Notes under the pieces: model-generated
Seen by the model: the letters and a program-made list of their open reading frames with translations, nothing else
What the model was told of the DNA's origin: nothing
Databases searched by the model: none
Program-made: the position numbers and the translations under genes
Part shown: positions 8,897 to 18,498 of the stretch, piece by piece
How positions within the stretch are numbered: the stretch's first letter is position 1
How the letters are laid out: each line of letters starts with the position of its first letter
Assembly: GCA_020427005.1 (NCBI GenBank)
Contig: JAGQOY010000060.1
Span: 1 to 34,464, forward strand
Source: Planctomycetales bacterium
Lineage (GTDB): Bacteria; Planctomycetota; Planctomycetia; Pirellulales; Pirellulaceae
Length of the DNA: 34,464 nt
Direction of reading: 5' to 3'

Positions 8897-9553
8897 TCAG
8901 CACGCAACTCGTGTGATTCGCTTACGGCGATTGAATCTGCAAACCAGAATCAAACTCAATATTGCAAATCCATTCGGCTCTGGAACACTTATTTGAAAGC
9001 TTGCCGAACCGTACTCGCTAATGAACGTCGGCCTTTGGGAGGCGAGATTCTGCCCTATGGACAAATTATTCGGCGGCGCGATTTGCAGATTGCTCAGTGA
9101 GTAGGATGAATCCATGGTCCCCATCGTAATATCTACGGTGCCAATAACTATGGAAGTGCTTGGTATCCCAAACCCAGGGCTGTTTCCAAATGGATTTGAC
9201 GACTGAATATTGAATTCCCAGACGCTTGGAGTCTGCGTAGGGTTCGGAGAGGGATTAACACCGAAGGCGCTAAAACCTGGCGAGAAGGAGAAGTTGGATA
9301 GCGTGGCATCACCACTAGTCCGCTCCATGCGCATTGCAATGCCAAACAAGCCGCTTCCATTCGATAGGGAAATGTCTGGATTCACCCCAACTACATCAAT
9401 CTCAGTGAGAATCAAAGATGCAGTGAATAATTCAGCATTTGCATGTACACCTGAGTCTGGTGAGATATCCACCCGATAGATGAAGTCCGCCAATAGAACT
9501 GGACTCACCATGAGCGTCGAAAACACCGACATTAGCATTGCCCGAAGTTCCAT
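8897..9553 (-). CDS. Exported protein with PEP-CTERM-like sorting signal
   Basis: A 218-residue protein with an N-terminal signal peptide (hydrophobic about residues 5-22) and a Ser/Asn/Gly-rich, beta-strand-like body. The C-terminus reads SVPEPNGFAILSLILV followed by a Cys-Arg-Phe-Asn-Arg-Arg-Lys-Arg cluster: a PEP motif, a short hydrophobic segment and basic residues, as in PEP-CTERM proteins processed by exosortase. The hydrophobic segment is short (about 12 residues) and the tail after the basic cluster is longer than usual. The gene starts 8 nt after the stop of the giant secreted protein gene, and its ribosome site (AGGAA) overlaps that stop codon, so translation is likely coupled. It probably functions on the cell surface or in extracellular matrix; no enzyme motif is seen. 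Confidence 0.75.
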   Translation of the reverse strand: MELRAMLMSVFSTLMVSPVLLADFIYRVDISPDSGVHANAELFTASLILTEIDVVGVNPDISLSNGSGLFGIAMRMERTSGDATLSNFSFSPGFSAFGVNPSPNPTQTPSVWEFNIQSSNPFGNSPGFGIPSTSIVIGTVDITMGTMDSSYSLSNLQIAPPNNLSIGQNLASQRPTFISEYGSASFQISVPEPNGFAILSLILVCRFNRRKRITRVAC

Positions 9554-9561
9554 ATAGTTTC

Positions 9562-12500
9562 CTATTCAAAGTTTAAGAACCCGCCAAACCGTGCACCAAA
9601 TGCGGCGTAATCAGCAAAATCTATGAAACCATCTCCGTTGAAGTCAAAAATTGCAGAACTACCGCCGAACACGGAACCGAATGCTCCGTAATCAGCAAAG
9701 TCGATAAATCGGTCGCCGTTTGAATCGCCAAACCAAGCAAAGAAACCATCTATGGCCTGCGAACCAATCAGGAAATTGCCTCCAGCTAGACCGTCACCGT
9801 TGCCGTCCAGCTGTAATTGCGTGCCTGCTCTTAGGACGAGAGTGCTATGGATTACCAACTCGTAGTTTCCGTCAACCAGCGCATTTAGAGATCCGCGAGT
9901 AAATCCACCGGAAAACGTCAGCGTAGCAATCGTGTTGCCACCTGAAAGAATGGTGGTGAAGTTGGTTTCAACTTCTCCTCCCGCAGTTCCGCGCTTCCTC
10001 AACGTGAATGCGCCCACATCGATGTCCACTGCACCAGAAAATGTCAGCGAGACCTGATTAACATTTGAGCGTTGACTCGTTCCGTCACCAAATTGAACGG
10101 ATTCCAGAGTAGCGAGTTCAACCAATACCAAATGCACTGCATTGAGCTCGTAATTCAAATGCCACCCGGTGCCAAAAGGCGATGCCGGCAGATCAACCGC
10201 TGCAAACTGGCCATATATTCCTTCGGTTGATCTCAGAATCTCAAAACTGTCGCCGACTGTGGGGAGATACCCGTTGCCTAAGTCGATCAATAGGACTTCT
10301 AGCTGGCCATCGAGGTGTATCGAACCCGATGCATTTACCTGATCGAACTCGGATCCCGCTACCAAACCGCCAATCTCGACAGTATGTGTGTTTGTTGAGC
10401 CGAAAGTAATCGTGCCCGTTTCGATGGATGCCGGACTGTTGCCAAATCCAGTTCCACCAAGAAATACACAGCCCGCACCTCCGTCATCTCCAAAATCACC
10501 AGCTCCAGTGACGAAATCTTCAAAAGTTAGCCCCGTGCTGCCAGAACAGTTCACGTAGCCTTGATTCTCGAACTCACCGTTGCTGGTCTTGATGACTCCG
10601 TGACCGGAAAGAGTCCGCGTGTCTGGTAGTTCAATCCCATTAGGTGAATCCAACGTGCCTGGAAATTCGCCTTGTCCAACGGTTGTTTGCGAACCGAGTA
10701 CTGCCTTATGCCCATCCTGTAAGGTTACAGTGTGTTGGTGGACTTGCAGCCGGCCTAATAGATCGATACCGTCGAAGGAGTTGACGTCTCCTAAAGTAAG
10801 TGCTCCAGTTGCAGATATAGTCGACCCCTGCTCAGAATGGAGTGGCGCAAGAATTTGGCCGTAACCACTGATCAAGCCACCTGCGCCTAAGTGAAGGCCA
10901 CCGTAAGCGGTGATTGAGCCCCCGGTCAGGCTAGTAACTGTGTCAAGCATGGTGAAAGTCTGGGCATCAATGACCAGGGGCTGATCAGTAACGAACAATG
11001 AACCCTGAACATTTGAAGTACCCACACTGAGTATGTTGAGCGGTTCAATCCCCGTGAATTCAATCAAATTCGGTTGGCCAAATTCAATCGTAGTCACGCT
11101 GGCATTGCCCATCGAAATACCGGCGGAGTGGAATTGCGATTCCGTTAAGCCATTACCGATGATGGTTAAATCATCGATTGGCGAGCCGTTTTGTGCATTG
11201 AAATGTACACCCGCTGGAATTGAGAAGTGCCCTCCTGATTGGTAGTCAACAACGAGAGATTCTGCTTCGGACGCGGACCCAACCAAGGTGAGAGAATTGA
11301 CTAGCTCAATTGGCTGAGTTAATAACGGCAGACCCAACCGAACATCGCGTAATTCGAGTGAATTGCCTATACGTTGCAGGAGGAACTCATCCGCCCCGTT
11401 GCCTACAAGTGCCGTGGCAGTCGGCTCGATCTGGCCCGACTGATTCTCGATCCAGCGCACACCGCCCAAGCCTGCACTTAACAAGTCAAGGTCCTGATCA
11501 CCGTCCAGATCAGCCGCCACGAATCGGTTGTCACTCTGTGTTGGGAGGTCAGATTGTACGAATTCGCCAAAGCCATTGTTCTCAAACCACATAGAGTTTT
11601 GCGAAAAACCACGAGAAGCAACTACATCGAAGTCGCCGTCTCCATCGAAGTCCACTGCATTGGTTTCCCATACACCACCTCCTGAACTCAACGGTTGATA
11701 TGTAAATTCTTCGTGACCATTGTTAAAGAACACGCCCTTGTCGACGAGTAAATCGACGTCAGAATCTCCGTCGAAGTCAGCCGCGTCAATCGAATTAGCC
11801 TCTCCGAGTGTGCTCGATATCAAGTGCTGTGCGAAGCCTAGGCTTCCATTGTTCTCATGCCAGGCAACCGTTCCGACTGCGTCCCAAGAACTGACCAAGT
11901 CAAGATCTCCATCGCCGTCCAGGTCTCGCGGAACTACTGCTCGCACTGATGTGGCTGTAATAGAAACATTCTGTTGAGTAAATGCCTCGGAACCGTCGTT
12001 GAGAAATAAGGCAAGCGTGTTGGTAGTTTCCAAGGCCGCTACGAAATCCACATCTCCATCACCATCAAAATCTAGAAAGTCAATGTCTGTTACACCGAAG
12101 GCGGCGAACGTGAGAGTATGCTCTATGAAGGTTTGAGCGCCGTTGTTTTCAAACCAAGCCACTCGACCGGCGCTCGAGACTGCGGCCATAATGTCTTGGT
12201 CGCCATCAGCATCCAAATCAACGATTTCAAGATCATAGGCCCCAAAAGTGTTGGTGATCGTATGTGGCAAGAAACTAGGCGTTGCACCATTGGTGTTTTC
12301 GTACCACACGATCGTAGTGTCGTTAATGGACGACGCCACAAGATCCGTATCTCCATCTCCGTCAATGTCTTTGGCGGAAAGACCAAGGCTATGAGTTATA
12401 CCCGAGGAAATGAAGGGGGGCAGGCTGAAACCACCTGCACCTGCCTGCGGAGGCTGGATCGCAATCAGATAGTCTTCAATTTCTCCATCATTGGCCGCTT

Positions 12501-13461
12501 CTCCTGGACCTAGTCCACCACTAGTGCTGATGCGAAAGCGTGCGTAGGTGTAGCCGCTGGCTGCCTGAGCAGGAATGTCAAATGTCAGCAAGTTTAGGCC
12601 AAGTGTTAGGGTACGTCCGCTGTATATTTGCTCCCCTGGACCGTTCCATGAACCGTCTTGATCAAAGTCTATCCATGCATCCAGCACGCCTGTGCTGCCT
12701 GTAACTTGAACGGATAGGTTCGCATCCAATTGTCCGACGTACATAGGCGAAAACAGGACTCCATCCTCGTCATCCGTGCCATTGTTATCATCCCAATCAG
12801 CAGCTATCGAGTGAAACCCAGTCACTTCACTATCACGTAAGCTTCCTAGAGTGGGTCCTGGAACAGCATGCGAGGCATTAGCCAAGGGATAAGGGAATGG
12901 AGCGTCTCCAAAGTCAGTTTGCGGCGGCTGAATTGTCACTAAGTAATCTTCGACTTCGCCGTTATTAGCCAAGCCCCCTGGTGGAAGTGAACCACTGGAA
13001 CTGAACCGAAAGCGCGCGTATGTAGTTCCTGAGGCAGCCCCGTTAGGCACATTAAAACTAAGAACCTGAAATCCACCTATGGAGCGCGCCGTAAAAATTC
13101 GTTCCTCCGAGTTATTCCAAACTCCGTCCTGATCGAAGTCGATCCAGCCGTCCAAGCGGCCTGCTCCTGTAGCTTGCACGTTAATGCTAGCCCCAATTTG
13201 ACCGACCGTCATGGAGCCAAACGTAATCCCATCCTCGTCATCGGAGCCACTTAGGTCATCGGAATCAGCGCCTGCAGATGGTACACCCACGGCCTCGGTA
13301 TCCCGTAGAAATCCTAGCAGCGCCCCCGTGGCATTGTGTTCTGCCACGGGGTAGGGCAATGGAGCATCTCCAAAATCACTGGCCAACAGAAGTCGTGTCT
13401 CCATACGCTCTACCAGCAGGAGGCGAAACAGCTTCCGTACACGAATGTCCGATCGGAACAT
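9562..13461 (-). CDS. Giant secreted protein: 2x GEVED, 7x FG-GAP/VCBS propeller, EF-hand (dockerin-like) C-terminus
   Basis: About 1299 residues from the ATG at 13461, which has AAAGGA 8 nt upstream. A longer frame opens with TTG at 13593, with no better support. The N-terminus (residues about 14-29) reads LLLVERMETRLLLASD, like the LEPxxLL-type export signal of many planctomycete surface proteins. Two GEVED domains follow (about 29-175 and 181-334), each starting DFGDAP and ending EDYL. Residues about 347-680 hold seven FG-GAP/VCBS repeats, each with a calcium-loop core such as DFDGDGDVDF, enough for one seven-bladed propeller. Next is a long Gly/Ser-rich beta-strand region (about 690-1190) ending in a segment like those before autotransporter-type domains. 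The last 60 residues carry two EF-hand-like loops, DSNGDRFIDFADY and DFNGDGFIDFADY. No catalytic motif is seen; adhesion or matrix scaffolding is likely. Confidence 0.9.
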   Translation of the reverse strand: MFRSDIRVRKLFRLLLVERMETRLLLASDFGDAPLPYPVAEHNATGALLGFLRDTEAVGVPSAGADSDDLSGSDDEDGITFGSMTVGQIGASINVQATGAGRLDGWIDFDQDGVWNNSEERIFTARSIGGFQVLSFNVPNGAASGTTYARFRFSSSGSLPPGGLANNGEVEDYLVTIQPPQTDFGDAPFPYPLANASHAVPGPTLGSLRDSEVTGFHSIAADWDDNNGTDDEDGVLFSPMYVGQLDANLSVQVTGSTGVLDAWIDFDQDGSWNGPGEQIYSGRTLTLGLNLLTFDIPAQAASGYTYARFRISTSGGLGPGEAANDGEIEDYLIAIQPPQAGAGGFSLPPFISSGITHSLGLSAKDIDGDGDTDLVASSINDTTIVWYENTNGATPSFLPHTITNTFGAYDLEIVDLDADGDQDIMAAVSSAGRVAWFENNGAQTFIEHTLTFAAFGVTDIDFLDFDGDGDVDFVAALETTNTLALFLNDGSEAFTQQNVSITATSVRAVVPRDLDGDGDLDLVSSWDAVGTVAWHENNGSLGFAQHLISSTLGEANSIDAADFDGDSDVDLLVDKGVFFNNGHEEFTYQPLSSGGGVWETNAVDFDGDGDFDVVASRGFSQNSMWFENNGFGEFVQSDLPTQSDNRFVAADLDGDQDLDLLSAGLGGVRWIENQSGQIEPTATALVGNGADEFLLQRIGNSLELRDVRLGLPLLTQPIELVNSLTLVGSASEAESLVVDYQSGGHFSIPAGVHFNAQNGSPIDDLTIIGNGLTESQFHSAGISMGNASVTTIEFGQPNLIEFTGIEPLNILSVGTSNVQGSLFVTDQPLVIDAQTFTMLDTVTSLTGGSITAYGGLHLGAGGLISGYGQILAPLHSEQGSTISATGALTLGDVNSFDGIDLLGRLQVHQHTVTLQDGHKAVLGSQTTVGQGEFPGTLDSPNGIELPDTRTLSGHGVIKTSNGEFENQGYVNCSGSTGLTFEDFVTGAGDFGDDGGAGCVFLGGTGFGNSPASIETGTITFGSTNTHTVEIGGLVAGSEFDQVNASGSIHLDGQLEVLLIDLGNGYLPTVGDSFEILRSTEGIYGQFAAVDLPASPFGTGWHLNYELNAVHLVLVELATLESVQFGDGTSQRSNVNQVSLTFSGAVDIDVGAFTLRKRGTAGGEVETNFTTILSGGNTIATLTFSGGFTRGSLNALVDGNYELVIHSTLVLRAGTQLQLDGNGDGLAGGNFLIGSQAIDGFFAWFGDSNGDRFIDFADYGAFGSVFGGSSAIFDFNGDGFIDFADYAAFGARFGGFLNFE

Positions 13462-13658
13462 GAAAAAGGTCCTTTGAAGTTCCCAGGTGAGCCGTCTCAT
13501 AGACCTAGGTTCTCTTCGCCTGGCCAATGCAATTGGCAGCCATGGTTGTCGAAAAAGTAGACTCTCAGTCAGACAAGCACCGGCGGTCCACAAATAGAGA
13601 CGACAAAGACTGCGATAGGCTGCGCGCGAATTCTTTCAAAATCAGTCCCGAGATATTA

Positions 13659-13680
13659 CTCAGACCGTCAGCGATCTGAG
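13659..13680 (-). terminator. Stem-loop overlapping the kinase stop codon
   Basis: CTCAGA (13659-13664) and TCTGAG (13675-13680) form a 6-bp stem with a 10-nt loop that contains the kinase stop codon; in the minus-strand transcript it is followed by AU-rich sequence (UAAUAUCU). It could partly terminate or process the message before the 206-nt gap leading to the giant secreted protein gene. The weak stem keeps confidence low. Confidence 0.3.
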
Positions 13681-16600
13681 GATTGCAGGGCGACGAATTC
13701 CTGCTGGACCAAAGTGCAGATTGGCCAAGCCCGCCAGCGACTGCCGTAATCGCCAGCCGAACCGAGCTGTGTGAATGCTTCCATCGAGTTGGCAGCCATT
13801 TCAAACGCTTGATCTGATTTTTCAATTTCCCCCAGCCGACGGTGAGCCATCGCGCGAAACAAGTCTCCGTATATTCTTCCAGTACCTTCATCAAAAGTCG
13901 CCAAATCATCGAGTAACTTCGACGCTTTCTCGATTTCTCCGCTTCGATATAGAGCGGCGGCGAGTGAGCGAACCCCACTGTGACCACGGACCTGAGCTAG
14001 CTCCCCTAACTTGACGACGGGACTCCAATCTTGAAACGTGTCGGGCATGGCTACGCAAGCAATGACTATCTCATGCGCGATCGCAGCATCCGTCCCCTCC
14101 CCGGTAAATGGAGAGTCTGTTGGACTGAAGAATTGCTCAACCAGCCGACGACATTGTTCACGGTAAACTTCGTGCTCTCCCAGAAAAGCCGACAATCTGG
14201 CTTGGAGACAACGATACAGCCAGTCGTTCGGTCGCCTCCTAAGCGCTACGTTCAATTCGAGCCAAGCGTCTCGCCACCGGCCACTCCGCCCCATTCTTTC
14301 GACATTGCTGAATGCGTCGCGCGCCGTTGGAACCAAAGACCTTCCCACACGTATACCAATACTTGAGTGACGCGTCGAAGCTGAACGCATGGACTTGCCC
14401 AATTGATGGCTCAGCTGCCATCCGAGCTGGGCACAATGGCCGCCCATCACGGTGCGCATCTGATCATCCTGACTGTCACTGTCGTGGCACCATTCAGCTA
14501 GGTTACCATGCATGTCGAATAGCCCGTAAAGATTGGGCATCAACTGACCCGTTGGAGCCGGTCGGTGCCAGGAGTTTCCTGAATACCAGGCAAAATATTT
14601 GAGCAGATTAGCGTCACCACCGAAGTAGAACGCGGAATCGGAACCGGCCATGGCAACGTATGTCCATTCGGACTCACTTAGCAGGCGGTAGCCTGTTCGG
14701 CTCCAAAAATCGCTAGCGATTCTCATGCCTGTTGCAAATCTGCCATCTGCGTTCGGCAAATAACACCATTCGGATTCAGGAATTCCCTCTAGTTCGTTTA
14801 GCAGCTGGCAGTACGCCACAGCATCGTACCAGGAAGCTAGCGCAAGCGGTTTGTACTGGTATTTGCTGGAATCGCCATAGAAGGGAATCCTCTTTCGTAT
14901 GTCTTCCGGTAATTGTATCTCCGGACGAGCTTTCAGCAGGTCCTGCTTTCTCGTCTCATCGCCTCGAGGAAATTCTCGAAAGTCTATCTGCTTGGCGGTG
15001 AGTTCCCGAGTATCTACTGCCAAGATGGTCAAATCGGGATCAACGCGGGTATCGAATTTGCCTGACGAAAACGGAATGGGTATTACAGCCATTGTCTGAC
15101 CTTTGGACGTTACGTACCAATCCGGTACCTCATTTCCATCTTGGGTGACCGACCGCTCGGGTACAGGAGCGGGACCGAACCAGCGTTCGTACAGTAAACC
15201 TACTGCAGCATGCACTCCCGGGTGCCGGCGCTCGTGAAATCGTCGCATGAGATCTGATCGTAGAGCTGGCAAGCGTGAATCGGGAAGTGCGCGGTTTGGA
15301 TACTGTGCCAATGCAAGTAATAGCGCCTGTTCAACTTCGGGCATCAGATCATCGCGCGAAAGCAAATCGAGTATTCGCTGTGCATCAGCATGCGTCTCAG
15401 CGAACCTCAAAATCAGCTCGGAACGGACCTGACTACCCGCTTTTGAGCCCAGAAGCTCGAGCATACCCTCATCCTGCCCCAGGTGGAATAAGACAATGGC
15501 CAGGTTGGCCTTCGCGCTTTGTTCTCGCAATTCAATTTCTTCACTACGCACGGCGCGATGCCAGACACAGGAGGCTTCCATTGTGGAATCACTGCCAATG
15601 GGCAACACCGAGATACTTTGCGGTCTAAATCCCTGACGGTCGTATTCTTTGCAAAGCTCTAGGAGATCGTGAAGTTTCGACCCCACAGCAGTACGATATT
15701 CCGTGTGCGAATCGCGATTGCGGATGGCACCATAATACGGGACTGAGTTTGGATAATCGTACGTTACTAAATCGGAAATAGGCCGGTCCGTAGTGAGTGT
15801 CGCAACAGAGCGAGCGGTTAACCTGCTACGCAACGACGACCACGGGACTTGCGTATTTGCACGCCAGATGATCGATCTACGAATCTCTCCATCGGGACCA
15901 TGAAAAACCTGCACCGTCACTGGAGCAAGAATGGTCTTGAGTTCATCCACGTTGCCTTGCCACTGGTCTATCGAAAGAACGGGCGACAGACGCACTTCTC
16001 CCCGTGGAGACGCTTCCTCATGCCAGATGACTTGGCAGTTCCAATTCCCGTTTTCGTCGACATACCCGGCAAGATCAGTGGGCCAATATCCGTCGGATTG
16101 AGCCAAGTCGGTTAAGCCTTGAACTTCGCTTGGGGATAGCCCCATCCTATGCTTCCATGCTGTGCGATCACGAGTCCAAATGGCGGCAACCAACAACTGC
16201 TTCTCAGAGCGATAGGGTCTGCAGCGGATGGGGCGATAATTTCCGGGTCGCAGCCCTTCGCAGACAGCATCAAATTCGGCCAGAGGTAGGGCGAGACAGA
16301 TTATTGCCTGCTGCGAAATAAACCCGCTGGCGGCCTTCAGTTTCTTCCCAAGGTCCAGAGGCAGTTCCCATTTTGGTATCACAACCTGTTCCGCGGCAGT
16401 AATTGCATGTGACTCTCTTAGCTCCTTGGCCAACCTTGGAATCAGATCAATTTGACGCGATCGCAATCCATGAATGATCCAGGATAAGACGGCCGGTTTA
16501 GATAATTTGATTAACTCCGCGATCGAGTCCAATTCATCGCCCATCAAAGAGACCCATGCCGTCGAGACGGCCGCGCGGTCATCGTCGGAAGTTGTGCTGA

Positions 16601-18494
16601 GGAAGATCTCTTCAAGTGGCGTTCGAATATAAGTTGCAACCGGTTGCAACATTCCAATCCAGTTCGAATTTTCAATTGGTGATTGCGTGGCTAGGAAGTT
16701 CGCTAAATCATCCGCGACTAAGGTCCAATTGGGTGAATCCGCATCCAAAGCAGCCAGCAAGCAAGCCACTTGCATTTGAATTCGAGTTTCAGCATGCTCG
16801 TCTAGAACGTTGTCCCAAAGTTCGCCCAATTCGGAGGCCAGACTTTCGCGCGGACAGAACTCCATCAAAACTTGGCAAATCATCTTCAACTCATCTGGAC
16901 TCACATGTCGACTGCAAGCACGATTGCACAAGTATTGGAATGGTTCGGTACTGAACAGTAATCCGGCCAGTTGAAACCGCAAACCTCCTGCATCATCCAG
17001 TTGGCCGCCTGCCAGCTTTGCTTCGACGTGCGGTTTCACTTGCTCGCCATATAAACTTAAATTGCGAAGGACTTGTGGAATTTCCTCAGTCCTGGCATGT
17101 AAAAGCGCGAGAATACTCGCGTCACGTGCATCCTGAATCGCTTGTTGTTGGGCTGCCAATGCGCGTTGACGCTCCCCTTTTAACCAACTTTGTTGGTAGG
17201 CCACGATAGGTGACACGACAGCCGCTACAGCTAGCAAGACCAGGATCGAAGCGGACAGCAAGGCAACTCTTGTGTTTCGCCGGCACCATCTCGCCCCGCG
17301 CCCCAAGGTTCCTACTGCCCGCGCGTTGATCGGCTCTTGGCGCAGAAAACGGCGCAAATCATCAGCTGCCTCTTGGGCCGTGGCGTATCGCTTGACGGGA
17401 TCCTTTTCCAAACATTTAAGGCAGATCGTCTCCAGATCCCGCGGTACGGTGCTTTTTAGATATCGCAGTGATGGTGGTTCATCATTCAGAATCTGGACGA
17501 TCAACATTTTCGGCTCACCGCGAAACGGCAATACTCCGGTAAGCAACTCAAAAAGAATGACACCAAGAGAATAGATATCCGTGCGTGCATCGACATGGTG
17601 GGAGTCACCCCTTGCTTGTTCTGGCGACATATATGCCGGCGTTCCCAGAACTTGCCCTTCAAGAGTCATCGTGACCTCGCCGCGATCTTTCTTGGCCAAG
17701 CCAAAATCGACCAGATGAGGTGCCCCTTGCATGTCGATCATCACGTTGGCTGGCTTAAGATCGCGGTGTACTACTCCCGCTTGATGTGCATGCTGCAAGG
17801 CATCGGCTACTGCCGCACACAATCTGGCTGCCTCGAAACATGAGTACCCGCCAACCTTCAAGGTCTCCTTAAGTGAGCTTCCTTCGATAAAGTTGGATAC
17901 GATGAAAATCGTTGAGCCATCCTTGCCAACTTCGTGCACGGCTACGATATTGGGATGTTGTAGTTGCGCAGCTAGTCTTGCATCCCGCAAGAACCATTCT
18001 GCGTCCTCGGCATCCAAGCATCCTCGACGAGGAATCTTGATTGCGACTATCCGTTCCAGCGCTAAATCCTCGGCCTGCCAAACCGTTCCAAACTGGCCTA
18101 CGCCCACTTGTTTGATCAATCGGAAGTGACCAACTCGCTTCTGCCCTTCGCTTGTTTCCAGCGTGTCATCCACTAGGCTAAAACAGGCACCGCAAGCCAA
18201 ACATTTAACATTGGAGAATCCATCTCCCTCCGAAAACTCAATGGAATGGTGGCATTCTGGGCAGCGAATATTCAGCACGCGAGCGGCCGCACTGCGTAGC
18301 GGATCGAGCAACTGCTGCATGCGATCTCGGTTACGGAAAAATTCGGTCAATTCATCGGCCAAATCCGGGTTGTCGTTAAGCAACCTCTCCCTATCTGGCG
18401 TCTGTCCGTTTTCCTCCCCACGAACGTAGTCCGCTACAAGTTCATCAAAGCGTCCCACAGCGGACTCGGTCAAACCTGAATTGCGTTGGGACAC
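13668..18494 (-). CDS. Transmembrane Ser/Thr protein kinase with zinc ribbon, tandem-repeat, FGE-sulfatase-like and TPR-like regions
   Basis: 1608 residues, starting with GTG at 18494, 4 nt after the sigma factor stop; the ribosome site (TTGGAG) lies inside the sigma gene. Residues 78-104 form a zinc ribbon (CPEC ... CLAC). A Hanks-type kinase follows (about 124-385): glycine loop GVGQFG at 131-136, K153 in VAIK, HRDLKPAN with D245, DFG at 263-265 and SPE at 290-292, so it should be active. One membrane helix lies at about 409-432. The rest is probably extracytoplasmic: a region at about 725-980 resembling bacterial tandem repeat BTRD1 (GYWPTDLAGYVDENG; GFRPQSISVLP), an FGE/SUMF1-like fold at about 1126-1388 (GYRLLSESEW; NLYGLFDMHGNLAEWC), and TPR-like helices to the end. 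The usual RGGSW motif is MGGHC and catalytic Cys spacing is absent, so the FGE-like part is probably a binding domain. Confidence 0.93.
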   Translation of the reverse strand: MSQRNSGLTESAVGRFDELVADYVRGEENGQTPDRERLLNDNPDLADELTEFFRNRDRMQQLLDPLRSAAARVLNIRCPECHHSIEFSEGDGFSNVKCLACGACFSLVDDTLETSEGQKRVGHFRLIKQVGVGQFGTVWQAEDLALERIVAIKIPRRGCLDAEDAEWFLRDARLAAQLQHPNIVAVHEVGKDGSTIFIVSNFIEGSSLKETLKVGGYSCFEAARLCAAVADALQHAHQAGVVHRDLKPANVMIDMQGAPHLVDFGLAKKDRGEVTMTLEGQVLGTPAYMSPEQARGDSHHVDARTDIYSLGVILFELLTGVLPFRGEPKMLIVQILNDEPPSLRYLKSTVPRDLETICLKCLEKDPVKRYATAQEAADDLRRFLRQEPINARAVGTLGRGARWCRRNTRVALLSASILVLLAVAAVVSPIVAYQQSWLKGERQRALAAQQQAIQDARDASILALLHARTEEIPQVLRNLSLYGEQVKPHVEAKLAGGQLDDAGGLRFQLAGLLFSTEPFQYLCNRACSRHVSPDELKMICQVLMEFCPRESLASELGELWDNVLDEHAETRIQMQVACLLAALDADSPNWTLVADDLANFLATQSPIENSNWIGMLQPVATYIRTPLEEIFLSTTSDDDRAAVSTAWVSLMGDELDSIAELIKLSKPAVLSWIIHGLRSRQIDLIPRLAKELRESHAITAAEQVVIPKWELPLDLGKKLKAASGFISQQAIICLALPLAEFDAVCEGLRPGNYRPIRCRPYRSEKQLLVAAIWTRDRTAWKHRMGLSPSEVQGLTDLAQSDGYWPTDLAGYVDENGNWNCQVIWHEEASPRGEVRLSPVLSIDQWQGNVDELKTILAPVTVQVFHGPDGEIRRSIIWRANTQVPWSSLRSRLTARSVATLTTDRPISDLVTYDYPNSVPYYGAIRNRDSHTEYRTAVGSKLHDLLELCKEYDRQGFRPQSISVLPIGSDSTMEASCVWHRAVRSEEIELREQSAKANLAIVLFHLGQDEGMLELLGSKAGSQVRSELILRFAETHADAQRILDLLSRDDLMPEVEQALLLALAQYPNRALPDSRLPALRSDLMRRFHERRHPGVHAAVGLLYERWFGPAPVPERSVTQDGNEVPDWYVTSKGQTMAVIPIPFSSGKFDTRVDPDLTILAVDTRELTAKQIDFREFPRGDETRKQDLLKARPEIQLPEDIRKRIPFYGDSSKYQYKPLALASWYDAVAYCQLLNELEGIPESEWCYLPNADGRFATGMRIASDFWSRTGYRLLSESEWTYVAMAGSDSAFYFGGDANLLKYFAWYSGNSWHRPAPTGQLMPNLYGLFDMHGNLAEWCHDSDSQDDQMRTVMGGHCAQLGWQLSHQLGKSMRSASTRHSSIGIRVGRSLVPTARDAFSNVERMGRSGRWRDAWLELNVALRRRPNDWLYRCLQARLSAFLGEHEVYREQCRRLVEQFFSPTDSPFTGEGTDAAIAHEIVIACVAMPDTFQDWSPVVKLGELAQVRGHSGVRSLAAALYRSGEIEKASKLLDDLATFDEGTGRIYGDLFRAMAHRRLGEIEKSDQAFEMAANSMEAFTQLGSAGDYGSRWRAWPICTLVQQEFVALQSSDR

Positions 18495-18498
18495 TTAG

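Noticed and set aside
13668..15120. Diversity-generating retroelement target, since some FGE-like domains are DGR variable proteins
   Set aside because: No reverse transcriptase or template repeat is visible in the window, and the FGE-like part is internal rather than C-terminal.
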